Below are positions 1 through 6,071 of a DNA stretch of 7,218 bases, one piece after another (position 1 is the first letter of the stretch; the number at the start of each line of letters is the position of its first letter). The DNA is from Acidobacteriaceae bacterium (GTDB lineage Bacteria > Acidobacteriota > Terriglobia > Bryobacterales > Bryobacteraceae): assembly GCA_019246575.1 (NCBI GenBank), contig JAFAQG010000151.1:1-7218 (forward strand), in the 5' to 3' direction. The translations under genes and the position numbers were made by a program. Under the pieces are notes generated by a model. That model was not told the DNA's origin. It saw only the letters and a list, made by a program, of their open reading frames with translations, and did no database searches.

Positions 1-588
1 TATCAGGGCCACGTCGTCATGTGGCAAGGCGCCAACCGCATCTCCGCTAACGCCATCTACATCGACCGCGACGCGCAGAGCTTACATGCGGCCGGAAATG
101 TCGTTAGCGAACTGGTGGACAATAACTCGAACGCAGGAGCACAGCCGGGATCCGCAGCGCAGCCGGTCTTCACCATCGTTTATGCGCCCGAACTGTCCTA
201 CCGCGACGATCTCCGCACCGCGGATTATACGGGCGGCGTAAAGCTGGTCCGCGATAAGATGACCGTCACTTCGAAAACGTTGAAGGCCTTCCTCACGCCC
301 AAGACAGCCAACAGTAACGATTCCTCTCTCGATCACGCTTTTGCCGATGGAGAGGTCGTCATTCATCAAATCGTCTCCCCCATCCGGACCCGCACCGGCA
401 CCGCGCAGCATGCCGAGTACTACACGAAGCTGAACAAAGTTGTCCTCAACGGCGGCAACCCTCAGATGCAGGACAGCTATAAAGGCCTGACCAAAGGGCA
501 GCAGTTAACGTATTTCAGCGACGACGATCGCCTCATCGTCGACGGCGAAAAGAACCAGCTCGCGTTTACCCGTATGCGGAAGAAATAA
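1..588 (+). CDS. lptA: LptA/OstA-like LPS transport protein, C-terminal part (5' end outside window)
   Basis: The reading frame is open from base 1 (it begins YQGHVVMWQG) and stops at TAA 586-588, so the gene starts left of the window and about 195 C-terminal residues are visible. The first Met, encoded at 19, lies inside a continuing OstA-type strand and is not a credible start. The protein is built of short beta-strand repeats typical of the LptA/OstA fold: G-x-V, N-x-I-x-A, A-x-GNV, LSYRDD followed by ADYTGGV, a second A-x-GEV, AEYY, VVLNGG-P, and a final GQQLTYFSDDDRLIVDG. Family knowledge: such proteins form the periplasmic bridge that carries LPS from the LptBFG-C complex to the outer-membrane LptD. 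The basic end (MRKK) is usual for a short tail. lptB, its usual neighbour, lies 2.4 kb downstream beyond a minus-strand insertion. Whether the missing N-terminus adds an LptC-like domain cannot be seen here. Confidence 0.82.
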   Translation, partial: YQGHVVMWQGANRISANAIYIDRDAQSLHAAGNVVSELVDNNSNAGAQPGSAAQPVFTIVYAPELSYRDDLRTADYTGGVKLVRDKMTVTSKTLKAFLTPKTANSNDSSLDHAFADGEVVIHQIVSPIRTRTGTAQHAEYYTKLNKVVLNGGNPQMQDSYKGLTKGQQLTYFSDDDRLIVDGEKNQLAFTRMRKK

Positions 589-593
589 ACCTT

Positions 594-688
594 TCACGGC
601 ACACGCTCATAAATCACCGACAACTTCGTCCTTCCCACGACCCGGTACCGTGCGAGCTACAGCAGCAGCTCCGGATACACGCCGGGCG
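594..688. repeat. Direct repeat copy A (left of vapBC)
   Basis: This copy matches 1454-1548 in the same orientation. Bases 594-632 equal 1454-1492 without a mismatch (39 bp). Bases 633-688 match at roughly 73%, with a second perfect block at 671-681. The two copies sit 860 bp apart and bracket the toxin-antitoxin pair. The repeat is coding sequence (glycosyltransferase C-terminus), not a terminal inverted repeat of an insertion sequence. Confidence 0.88.
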
Positions 689-692
689 CTCT
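594..692 (-). pseudogene. 3' remnant of a second GT-C glycosyltransferase gene
   Basis: Read on the minus strand, this stretch encodes the same C-terminus as the intact glycosyltransferase at 1454-2905, ending VVGRTKLSVIYERVP and stop (TGA, complement of 594-596). About 31 codons can be aligned. At 657-659 the codon for Trp463 of the intact protein (TGG) is TAG, an in-frame stop, and upstream of about 692 the similarity vanishes into the end of vapC. No start or catalytic part remains, so this is a dead fragment of a paralogous or duplicated gene. It lies 5 bases beyond the lptA stop, in convergent orientation. By my count 80 of 95 bases match the intact copy, and the last 39 match perfectly. 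Confidence 0.8.
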
Positions 693-708
693 AGGCAACC
701 GCCAACCT

Positions 709-1086
709 TCACTCGTAAAACGTAAGCTCCGGCATCGGGTAATGCTTTCGATTCCGGGTCCACAATCGACCGCCGCTCACCACCGCAGTGGCCGCAATCA
801 GAGCATCGCCGAGTTCAACCGCATGGCTTTTTCGGTAACGCCGTAGGTATTCTCCTGCTCTACGGCCGACCGATCCTTCGGCTGGCACGCAAACGAGCGC
901 CTCAAAGAGAGCGTCCAATTTCGGATATTCGGCTTGGCGAGCGCCGGCCCAGAGTTCGGCAGCACTTACAGGCGAGAACAGGATCAGGGTATCGGATTCG
1001 CTCAGTTCCATCCACCTTGCCAGCATCGTGGAATCTCGGCCTCTGGAAACTTCGATGAGAATGTCGGAATCGACAAGGACCGTCAA
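709..1086 (-). CDS. vapC: PIN-domain ribonuclease toxin, VapC family
   Basis: This 125-residue protein has the size and layout of a VapC toxin, a Mg2+-dependent endoribonuclease that cuts tRNA, rRNA or mRNA when freed from its antitoxin. The PIN acidic residues are visible: Asp6 in VDSDILIE, Glu44 in SAAELWAG, and Asp94 in ELGDALIAATA. The WTRNRKHYP segment (109-117) matches the usual end of the fold, where Asn112 replaces or accompanies the last acidic position. The RNA target cannot be told from sequence. The start is TTG (complement of 1084-1086), and it overlaps the antitoxin stop in a TTGA arrangement, which implies translational coupling. A purine-rich GGGTGG lies just before it. The antitoxin gene is first in the operon, as usual for vapBC. 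The stop is 17 bases from the glycosyltransferase remnant. The motifs are intact, so the toxin is probably functional. Confidence 0.87.
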   Translation of the reverse strand: MTVLVDSDILIEVSRGRDSTMLARWMELSESDTLILFSPVSAAELWAGARQAEYPKLDALFEALVCVPAEGSVGRRAGEYLRRYRKSHAVELGDALIAATAVVSGGRLWTRNRKHYPMPELTFYE

Positions 1087-1340
1087 CGGCCACCCAACTT
1101 GTCCAGCCTGGAGCCGTGACGCAGCCGTCTCATCTCTTCAGTGCTGTCTCCGCTCTCCGCATCGGACTTACGGATCCCTACGAACTGCTGCATCGCTGCC
1201 TTGCGCTGTTCGCGGTCCCCGAAGTAGCGTTCGCGCACTGCCCGCCGGACGAGTTCGGACACAGTGGTCTTCTCCCGGCGAGCACGGGCGTGGAGCGCTC
1301 CCCACAATCGGTCGTCGAGATACAATTGAGTGCGCCTCAC
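1083..1340 (-). CDS. vapB: Ribbon-helix-helix antitoxin, VapB/CopG type
   Basis: This 85-residue protein has an N-terminal ribbon-helix-helix: strand RRTQLYLDD (2-10), helix RLWGALHARARREKT, then the TTVSELVRRAVRERY helix (25-39). That fold binds DNA as a dimer. The C-terminal half (47-85) is charged and probably disordered, with the EEMRRLRHGSRLDKL segment seen in antitoxins that wrap around and block a PIN toxin. The start is GTG (complement of 1338-1340), chosen because the DNA-binding strand begins directly after it; no Shine-Dalgarno is visible upstream. Its stop overlaps the vapC start by four bases. An imperfect palindrome lies immediately upstream (1341-1357) and is a likely autoregulatory operator. 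Family knowledge gives the role: neutralising VapC and, with it, repressing the operon. Confidence 0.86.
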   Translation of the reverse strand: MRRTQLYLDDRLWGALHARARREKTTVSELVRRAVRERYFGDREQRKAAMQQFVGIRKSDAESGDSTEEMRRLRHGSRLDKLGGR

Positions 1341-1357
1341 GATGTATATTGTACATC
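1341..1357 (-). promoter_or_regulatory. Palindromic operator and -10 candidate for vapBC
   Basis: The 17-bp sequence GATGTATATTGTACATC has perfect 6-bp arms (GATGTA / TACATC) around a 5-bp centre. It touches the GTG start of vapB. On the minus strand its centre reads TACAAT (complement of 1348-1353), one base from the -10 consensus and 7 bases from the start codon. The -35 side is weak: GTGACC, complement of 1376-1381, lies 22 bases away. A dimeric ribbon-helix-helix protein bound here would cover the -10 box, which fits autorepression. The palindrome is seen directly; its function is inferred. Confidence 0.55.
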
Positions 1358-1453
1358 GCCTATCGTGAGAGCCTCGGTCACATCCCTTTGTCGAACTTCA
1401 GAGAAGCTGCTGACGCTCCGAATTGGCTTCGTTTTGCAGAGAGCGTCGTGGCA

Positions 1454-1548
1454 TCACGGCACACGCTCATAAATCACCGACAACTTCGTCCTCCCCACCA
1501 CCCGATAATGCGCGAGCCATTCTCGCAAATCCGGATACACGGCGGGCG
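1454..1548. repeat. Direct repeat copy B (3' end of the intact glycosyltransferase gene)
   Basis: This is the partner of 594-688. It encodes the last ~31 residues of the intact glycosyltransferase and its stop codon. The match ends abruptly at the stop codon on the left (bases 1451-1453 differ from 591-593) and decays gradually on the right. Confidence 0.88.
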
Positions 1549-2905
1549 TCAATTTCCGATTCAACAGGCCCAACCCATCGACGATAAACGTCGGTCGCGT
1601 GCGGGCCAGTTCCTGCCGGTTCCTCCCAGCTGGACCGCCGTAGATCGCTGTCGTCGCACTGAGATGGCGGTCGGCCGGAACACCGGTAAGGGGCTGCGAA
1701 TCCGAGAACCGGCCCGCGGGCACGAGCCGCGTATATACATACACGTCGGGCCGATAGCCCCAGACAAATAAGCTGTCGCCGTCACGCGCCAAAGAGCGGA
1801 TCTTGTTCGCGACATCGCGGCTATCTACATCCATCCCGACATCTCGCCAATGCGGTTCCTGACCCTCGATGTCATCGAAAGCCAGCAAAGCATACCGCGG
1901 CCCGAAGCGGACGAGTGGCACTAAAAGCAGAATCGCGACAGCCGCAAGCGCGCGTTTCCCGAAATGGTTTGTTGCAACGACGATACCCCGCGATCCGACA
2001 ATTGCAGCGCCTGGCAGCAGCTGCAGAAAATAATGTGGAGCAAACCGGCCCCCGAGCGAAAGCGCCACAAACGAAACAATCAGCCACGATCCTAGTTTCC
2101 ATCGATGGCTGCGCGACATCGCCGCGAACCCGAATCCGCCGCATACCGCAAGCGCCGCATGGAAACCGAGCCAATCGAGCGTTCTCACAACTGCGACACG
2201 AAGAGGATCCACAACGGGCGAACCCTTCGCGTACAGGAGCCCCCACCGCCATACCTGCTCGACGTACCCCGCCCAAGCGCCCGTCGCGATTGCAATTCCG
2301 GCCCCGGCGCAAACGACCACCGCAAAGCCGGCGAACAGAGCTAACACTTCCGGAAACAGCCAAACAGCACAGCTGGCCAGCACGAACACCGCTTTCGTAT
2401 TGGCAAGAAACCCGACCCCCGACCACACTCCTGCCCAGAACGCATACCGTCGCTGCGCACAGTAAATCGCTGCAACGTGCGGCGCCATCATTACCGCGTC
2501 TGCCGCAAACGGAATCACTGCCGACGGCAAATAGAACGCCATGTAGAACGCGAAGAGAAGCGCAGCAATCCGGCCCTCCGCCTCGCCCCACAAATCGCGA
2601 GCAAGCCGGTAAGCGATGTAGCACGCCAATAGAACGTATCCAGCATCCAGCAGACGTAGCGGCCAGCCCCAATGACCGCCGATCAGCAGGTAATAGAACG
2701 CGCTCAGCGGCGGCTTGTCGTACCAGAAATCGCGATATGGCATCTTGCCCTGCAACGTCTGGATCGCTGCCGCGAGGTGGTAATCTTCGTCTGCCCAAAG
2801 CAGATTCATATGGGCAAGCCGCAAAAGCGCGAGCCCGATGCAAGTGAGCCAAAGCAGACGCTTTTTCCAACACACGAGACGAGTTCCCGAGGCGCATGCG
2901 GCCAT
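1454..2905 (-). CDS. Multi-pass GT-C fold glycosyltransferase (GT39/PMT-like)
   Basis: This 483-residue integral membrane protein has many hydrophobic spans from about residue 16 to 335 and a soluble C-terminal region (about 345-483). After the first span comes WADEDYHLAAAIQTLQG (37-53), the acidic loop that holds the catalytic Asp/Glu in GT-C enzymes. It is followed by MPYRDFWYDKPPL (55-67), a hallmark of the PMT/ArnT-like group. A GGRFAPHYFLQLLPG segment (285-299) and VWGYRPDVYVY (381-391) are typical of bacterial members. Family knowledge: these enzymes move a sugar from a polyprenyl-phosphate carrier to lipid A, another glycan or protein on the outer face of the inner membrane. The substrate here is unknown. 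The start is ATG (complement of 2903-2905), with only a GGTGA abutting it as a possible ribosome site. The gene is divergent from lptB and separated from it by 49 bases. The last ~31 codons are duplicated at 594-692. Confidence 0.82.
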   Translation of the reverse strand: MAACASGTRLVCWKKRLLWLTCIGLALLRLAHMNLLWADEDYHLAAAIQTLQGKMPYRDFWYDKPPLSAFYYLLIGGHWGWPLRLLDAGYVLLACYIAYRLARDLWGEAEGRIAALLFAFYMAFYLPSAVIPFAADAVMMAPHVAAIYCAQRRYAFWAGVWSGVGFLANTKAVFVLASCAVWLFPEVLALFAGFAVVVCAGAGIAIATGAWAGYVEQVWRWGLLYAKGSPVVDPLRVAVVRTLDWLGFHAALAVCGGFGFAAMSRSHRWKLGSWLIVSFVALSLGGRFAPHYFLQLLPGAAIVGSRGIVVATNHFGKRALAAVAILLLVPLVRFGPRYALLAFDDIEGQEPHWRDVGMDVDSRDVANKIRSLARDGDSLFVWGYRPDVYVYTRLVPAGRFSDSQPLTGVPADRHLSATTAIYGGPAGRNRQELARTRPTFIVDGLGLLNRKLTPAVYPDLREWLAHYRVVGRTKLSVIYERVP

Positions 2906-2913
2906 TCACCGCG

Positions 2914-2920
2914 TATCATA
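2914..2920. promoter_or_regulatory. Overlapping divergent -10 boxes between the glycosyltransferase gene and lptB
   Basis: TATCATA contains TATCAT on the + strand (2914-2919) and TATGAT on the - strand (complement of 2915-2920), each one base from TATAAT. The first would serve lptB (start 2955) with a leader of about 29 nt; the second would serve the glycosyltransferase (start 2905). No good -35 box is visible on either side. A small hairpin AGGAC-AGGAAC-GTCCT (2920-2935) lies in the lptB leader. Only the sequence match is observed; promoter activity is inferred. Confidence 0.4.
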
Positions 2921-2954
2921 GGACAGGAACGTCCTCCAGGAAAATCTACCGCTC

Positions 2955-3713
2955 GTGGCAGGCACCAAAGGCATTCGCACGCTGCAGACTGTCGAAATCT
3001 CAAAGTCCTACAACGGCCGCAGAGTGGTCGACAACGTCACGCTTCGCGTGAGGCAGGGCGAAGTGGTTGGCCTACTCGGCCCAAACGGCGCGGGCAAAAC
3101 AACTTCGTTCTACATCACCGTGGGTCTGGTGTGCCCCGACGGCGGTGAAGTTCTGCTCGACGATGAGCCTGTCGCTCAGCTGCCCATGTACCAGCGCGCA
3201 CGCCGCGGCATCAGCTACCTTCCGCAGGAACCGTCAGTCTTCCGCAAGCTCAGCGTCGAGGACAACCTCATGGCGATCCTGCAAACTCTCCCCATCAGCG
3301 GTCGTGAGCGGCGCGAACGTATGAAGGACCTCATCAGCGACATGGGACTCGAGACGGTCCGGCACAGCAAAGGGTACATGTTGTCCGGCGGTGAGCGGCG
3401 ACGCTGCGAGATCGCGCGTTCCCTCGTGCTCGAGCCGAATTTTCTTCTGCTCGACGAGCCGTTTTCCGGCATCGATCCTATCCAGGTGCTGGAACTGCAG
3501 AAAATCATCGGCGACCTCAAGCGCAGAGGCATCGGCATCCTCGTCACGGATCATAATGTACGCGAGACTCTGGCCGTAACAGATCGCGCTTACATCATCA
3601 GCGCCGGGCGAATCTTCCGCGCCGGCTCTCCCGAATCGCTCAGCAACGACCCGGAGGTCCGGCGAATCTACCTGGGCGAAAACTTCTACTTCCCTCCTGT
3701 TCTGGTGAGCTGA
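2955..3713 (+). CDS. lptB: LPS export ABC transporter ATP-binding protein LptB
   Basis: This 252-residue cytoplasmic ATPase powers LptFG and so drives LPS extraction from the inner membrane. All ABC motifs are intact: Walker [10 protein letters not shown] (42-50), Q-loop Gln91 in [12 protein letters not shown], signature LSGGERRR (143-150), Walker B LLLDEP (164-169, catalytic Glu168), D-loop SGIDP and switch His200 in [26 protein letters not shown] and the C-terminal [10 protein letters not shown] are the LptB versions of these regions and set it apart from amino-acid-type ABC proteins. The start is GTG at 2955, since no in-frame ATG lies nearby; AGGAA at 2938-2942 is a distant ribosome-site candidate. 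It opens the lptB-rpoN-hpf-rapZ run. The expected lptA partner is upstream but separated by the minus-strand block, so lptB probably now has its own promoter in 2906-2954. Confidence 0.95.
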   Translation: MAGTKGIRTLQTVEISKSYNGRRVVDNVTLRVRQGEVVGLLGPNGAGKTTSFYITVGLVCPDGGEVLLDDEPVAQLPMYQRARRGISYLPQEPSVFRKLSVEDNLMAILQTLPISGRERRERMKDLISDMGLETVRHSKGYMLSGGERRRCEIARSLVLEPNFLLLDEPFSGIDPIQVLELQKIIGDLKRRGIGILVTDHNVRETLAVTDRAYIISAGRIFRAGSPESLSNDPEVRRIYLGENFYFPPVLVS

Positions 3714-3784
3714 CGGCCTAAGCAATTCCGCCGCCATTCGCTCGTAAACCGCCCTCTTTCCGCAAATGTGACGGCGTTTTCCGG

Positions 3785-3793
3785 TGCTAAACT
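3785..3793 (+). promoter_or_regulatory. Extended -10 candidate before rpoN
   Basis: TGCTAAACT fits the extended -10 pattern TGnTAnnnT and ends 9 bases before the rpoN ATG at 3803. The nearest -35-like bases, GTGACG (3768-3773), are too close (14-bp spacer), but extended -10 promoters can work without one. It lies in the 89-bp gap after lptB, where I see no convincing terminator. rpoN may thus have its own promoter in addition to read-through. This is an inference from motif and position. Confidence 0.35.
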
Positions 3794-3802
3794 GAAAGCC
3801 AA

Positions 3803-5380
3803 ATGAGTTCGCTTTCGCAACGACTGCACGTCGGGGTCCAGCAAAAGCAGATACTCACTCCGGGACTGGTGCAGATGGTCACCGTCCTTCAGCTCAATCG
3901 CCTCGAGCTGAAAGACATGATCATCAACGAGATTGCCGAAAATCCCGTTCTGGAGGAGGCTGTCGAAGGCGAAGAACTCACCCCCGCCGAAGTACAATCC
4001 TTGCTCGAGCGCGAGCGTCAATCCGATCCCGCCGAGCAGCCCATGTTAGTTGAGTCTTCCGAGGCGCAGCACAACGTGGAAACTTCGGGCGACGGTGACT
4101 GGACGCCCGATGCGACCGTAGCCGATGCTCCCGCGGACTCCACGGCCGCGGCGGGCCCAGCACCCGACGAGGCTCCGAAAACCGAGACGGATCCCTTCGA
4201 TGAGATCGATTTCGGCAGCTTCTTCGACGACTATCTCGATCCAGGGTTCAAGACCCCCGTTGGGGAATCCCCCGACAAGCCCTCGTTCGAGACATTCCTA
4301 TCCTCTCCCGTCACGCTCACCGATCACCTTCAGGCGCAGCTAAGCGTCATGGTTTTGCCGGAGCGAGTGCGTCAGGCTGCAAACAGCATCATCGGTAACT
4401 TGGAGGAGAGCGGTTATCTTACGACCACTCTGGAGGAGATCGCCGTCGCCGAAGGATTGAGGCTCGAGGACGCGCAGGCCGCATTGAAGGCCGTTCAATC
4501 GCTCGATCCTACCGGCGTCGGCGCAACCACGCTGCGTGAGTGTCTCCTGCTTCAGCTTGATACGCGAGGATCAAGAGACAGCGTCGCTTGGACCATCGTC
4601 CACGATCATCTCAAGCTGCTCGAAACCCGTCAAATGTCGCAGCTTGCAAAGGTAATGGGCCGGCCTATCGAGCACATCCAGATTGCGGTAAGCGTAATCC
4701 GGCATCTCGATCCTGCGCCCGGGCTGAGGTACTCAGGCGCAGGCCCTCGAGAGATTGAGCCAGACGTCTACATCACCAAAGAGGGCGACGATTACGTCAT
4801 TCTGTTGAACGAAGACGATGTTCCGCAGCTACGAATGAACGGCGAATACAAGCGCATGATCGATCGCGAGCAGGAACCGAACAAAGAAGTCCGCAATTAC
4901 GTCAAAGAGCGGTATGCCTCGGCCTTGCAGCTCATCAAAAATATCGAGCAGCGAAAGCAAACCATTCTGCGCGTCTGCCATTCCATAGTCCGCAGGCAAA
5001 CCGATTTTCTGGAGTTTGGCATCGACCGGCTGAAACCCATGATGATCAAAGAAGTGGCGGAAGAGATTGGCGTCCATCCTTCTACCGTCAGCCGGGCCGT
5101 TGCCAATAAGTACGCGCACACCCCGCAAGGCGTATTTGAGCTGCGCTATTTCTTCTCGGAGGCGGTACAAGGGCCTTCCGGAAGCGCTACACCGCTGTTG
5201 ATCGTCAAACGGCGGGTGAAAAAAATGATCGAAGGCGAGGACGCCGCTCACCCGCTAACGGACGAGCAGATCACGGCTCGTCTGCAGACGGAAGGAATCC
5301 AAGTCACCCGGCGCACGGTGGCGAAGTACAGGGAGGACATGAAGATTCCCTCCACTCACCAACGTAGAATTCGTGCCTGA
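3803..5380 (+). CDS. rpoN: RNA polymerase sigma-54 factor RpoN
   Basis: This 525-residue protein directs RNA polymerase to -24/-12 promoters and needs an AAA+ enhancer-binding activator to open them. Region I is residues 1-50, Gln/Leu-rich, with LTPGLVQMVTVLQLNRLEL and NPVLEE, and contacts the activator. Region II (about 52-165) is a long acidic, Ala/Pro-rich linker with FDEIDFGSFFDDYLDP (132-147). Region III begins near HLQAQLSVMVLPERVRQAA (175-193) and binds core polymerase. A helix-turn-helix follows at about 413-440 (IKEVAEEIGVHPSTVSRAVANKY), and the RpoN box is TRRTVAKYRE (502-511), which reads the -24 element. The protein is somewhat longer than the ~477-residue E. coli form, mostly through region II. 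The start is ATG, 89 bases after lptB; no Shine-Dalgarno is obvious. hpf follows after 47 bases and is probably cotranscribed. Confidence 0.96.
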   Translation: MSSLSQRLHVGVQQKQILTPGLVQMVTVLQLNRLELKDMIINEIAENPVLEEAVEGEELTPAEVQSLLERERQSDPAEQPMLVESSEAQHNVETSGDGDWTPDATVADAPADSTAAAGPAPDEAPKTETDPFDEIDFGSFFDDYLDPGFKTPVGESPDKPSFETFLSSPVTLTDHLQAQLSVMVLPERVRQAANSIIGNLEESGYLTTTLEEIAVAEGLRLEDAQAALKAVQSLDPTGVGATTLRECLLLQLDTRGSRDSVAWTIVHDHLKLLETRQMSQLAKVMGRPIEHIQIAVSVIRHLDPAPGLRYSGAGPREIEPDVYITKEGDDYVILLNEDDVPQLRMNGEYKRMIDREQEPNKEVRNYVKERYASALQLIKNIEQRKQTILRVCHSIVRRQTDFLEFGIDRLKPMMIKEVAEEIGVHPSTVSRAVANKYAHTPQGVFELRYFFSEAVQGPSGSATPLLIVKRRVKKMIEGEDAAHPLTDEQITARLQTEGIQVTRRTVAKYREDMKIPSTHQRRIRA

Positions 5381-5417
5381 CTTAGTCACCAGGCATATCC
5401 GAAGCGGTTGTTCGAAC

Positions 5418-5421
5418 GGAG
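5418..5421 (+). promoter_or_regulatory. Ribosome binding site of hpf
   Basis: GGAG lies six bases before the hpf ATG. It is the clearest Shine-Dalgarno of the + strand genes here and confirms that start. Confidence 0.65.
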
Positions 5422-5427
5422 ACACCG

Positions 5428-6015
5428 ATGAAGCTCATCTATTCCGGAAAAACGAAAGACTTCACACCCGAGCTCGAGGAAAGGATTACCGGTAAGCTCT
5501 CGAAGCTGAGCAAGTTCATTGAACAGCGGGGCGAGCGTGAAGCTCACGTCGCCCATACCGTGGAGCGGCACTTACATAAGGTAGAGGTTATCGTCAACTT
5601 CTACGATCATTCGTTAATCGCGGAGGGTGCCGATCCCGATTTGGAGACTGCCTTTTGTCAGGCAGTCGAGAAACTGGAAGGCCAGGTGGTGAAGATGCGC
5701 AGCCGCTGGCGCGACACGCACCGCGACCCCAAGATCGTCCGATCGACAAAGGAGAACTGGGATCAAAGTTTTCCTAAGGCCGGAAGCCTGGCTGCCGAGC
5801 TTCCGGCAAAAGCCGGCGTGAACGGCAGCGGAGCGCGCAAGCCGAAGATCTTTCGGGTTAACTATAAGGAAGACAGCAAGCCCATGACGCTGGACGAAGC
5901 CGTCCTCGAAATGGAGAACCACCCGGACTACTTCGTTTATCGCGATGCCGCGAAAAATTGCCTCTCCGTGTTGGTGCGGCGTGCGGATGGTAACCTCGAT
6001 CTAATCGAATCCTAG
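5428..6015 (+). CDS. hpf: Long-form ribosome hibernation promoting factor
   Basis: This 195-residue protein has the two-domain layout of long HPF. The N-terminal domain (1-95) is the HPF/YfiA beta-alpha fold: MKLIYSGKTKDFTPELEERITGKLSKLSKFI, then a KVEVIVNFYDHSLIAEGADPDLETAFCQAVEKLEGQV stretch that sits in the decoding channel of the 30S subunit. A charged linker (about 96-137) leads to the C-terminal dimerisation domain (138-195), with KIFRVNYKEDSKPMTLDEAVLEME, DYFVYRD and RRADGNLDLIE. Family knowledge: dimers of long HPF pair two 70S ribosomes into inactive 100S particles in starvation or stationary phase. The long form is usual outside the gammaproteobacteria. The ATG start is supported by GGAG six bases upstream. 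Its position after rpoN is a classical arrangement. The 96 bases to rapZ hold no ptsN gene. Confidence 0.95.
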   Translation: MKLIYSGKTKDFTPELEERITGKLSKLSKFIEQRGEREAHVAHTVERHLHKVEVIVNFYDHSLIAEGADPDLETAFCQAVEKLEGQVVKMRSRWRDTHRDPKIVRSTKENWDQSFPKAGSLAAELPAKAGVNGSGARKPKIFRVNYKEDSKPMTLDEAVLEMENHPDYFVYRDAAKNCLSVLVRRADGNLDLIES

Positions 6016-6071
6016 ACCTGCGACGTACCTTCGAGCAGCGCCACCACCGTTGTTTCGCTACACTTTTGTTT

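Noticed and set aside
1168..1356. Minus-strand ATG at 1356 as an alternative start over vapB
   Set aside because: It is in a different frame from the antitoxin, and its product lacks the ribbon-helix-helix. The ATG is part of the palindrome.
1358..1453. Small gene or further glycosyltransferase remnant between vapB and the glycosyltransferase stop
   Set aside because: One minus-strand frame is open for about 38 codons, but it has no start, no ribosome site and no similarity to the neighbouring protein that I could see.
594..1548. Insertion sequence or transposon around vapBC
   Set aside because: There is no transposase or integrase gene, and the repeats are direct and coding. No terminal inverted repeats or short target-site duplications were seen at their ends.
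1028..1771. + strand open frame of 247 codons across the vapB and glycosyltransferase ends
   Set aside because: It lies antisense to three better-supported features and has an Arg/Pro/Ser-rich composition with no recognisable motif.
1915..2847. Long + strand open frame (310 codons) antisense to the glycosyltransferase
   Set aside because: Its product is rich in Arg, Pro, Ser and Thr with no domain pattern. The opposite strand encodes a clear membrane glycosyltransferase, so this is a G+C-driven shadow.
3234..3737. Minus-strand open frame (167 codons) opposite lptB
   Set aside because: lptB on the other strand is certain from its ABC motifs. The antisense product shows no domain and crosses the lptB end.
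3714..3802. Intrinsic terminator after lptB
   Set aside because: CGC...GCG followed by TTTT (3761-3780) gives only a 3-bp stem with a long loop, too weak to call.
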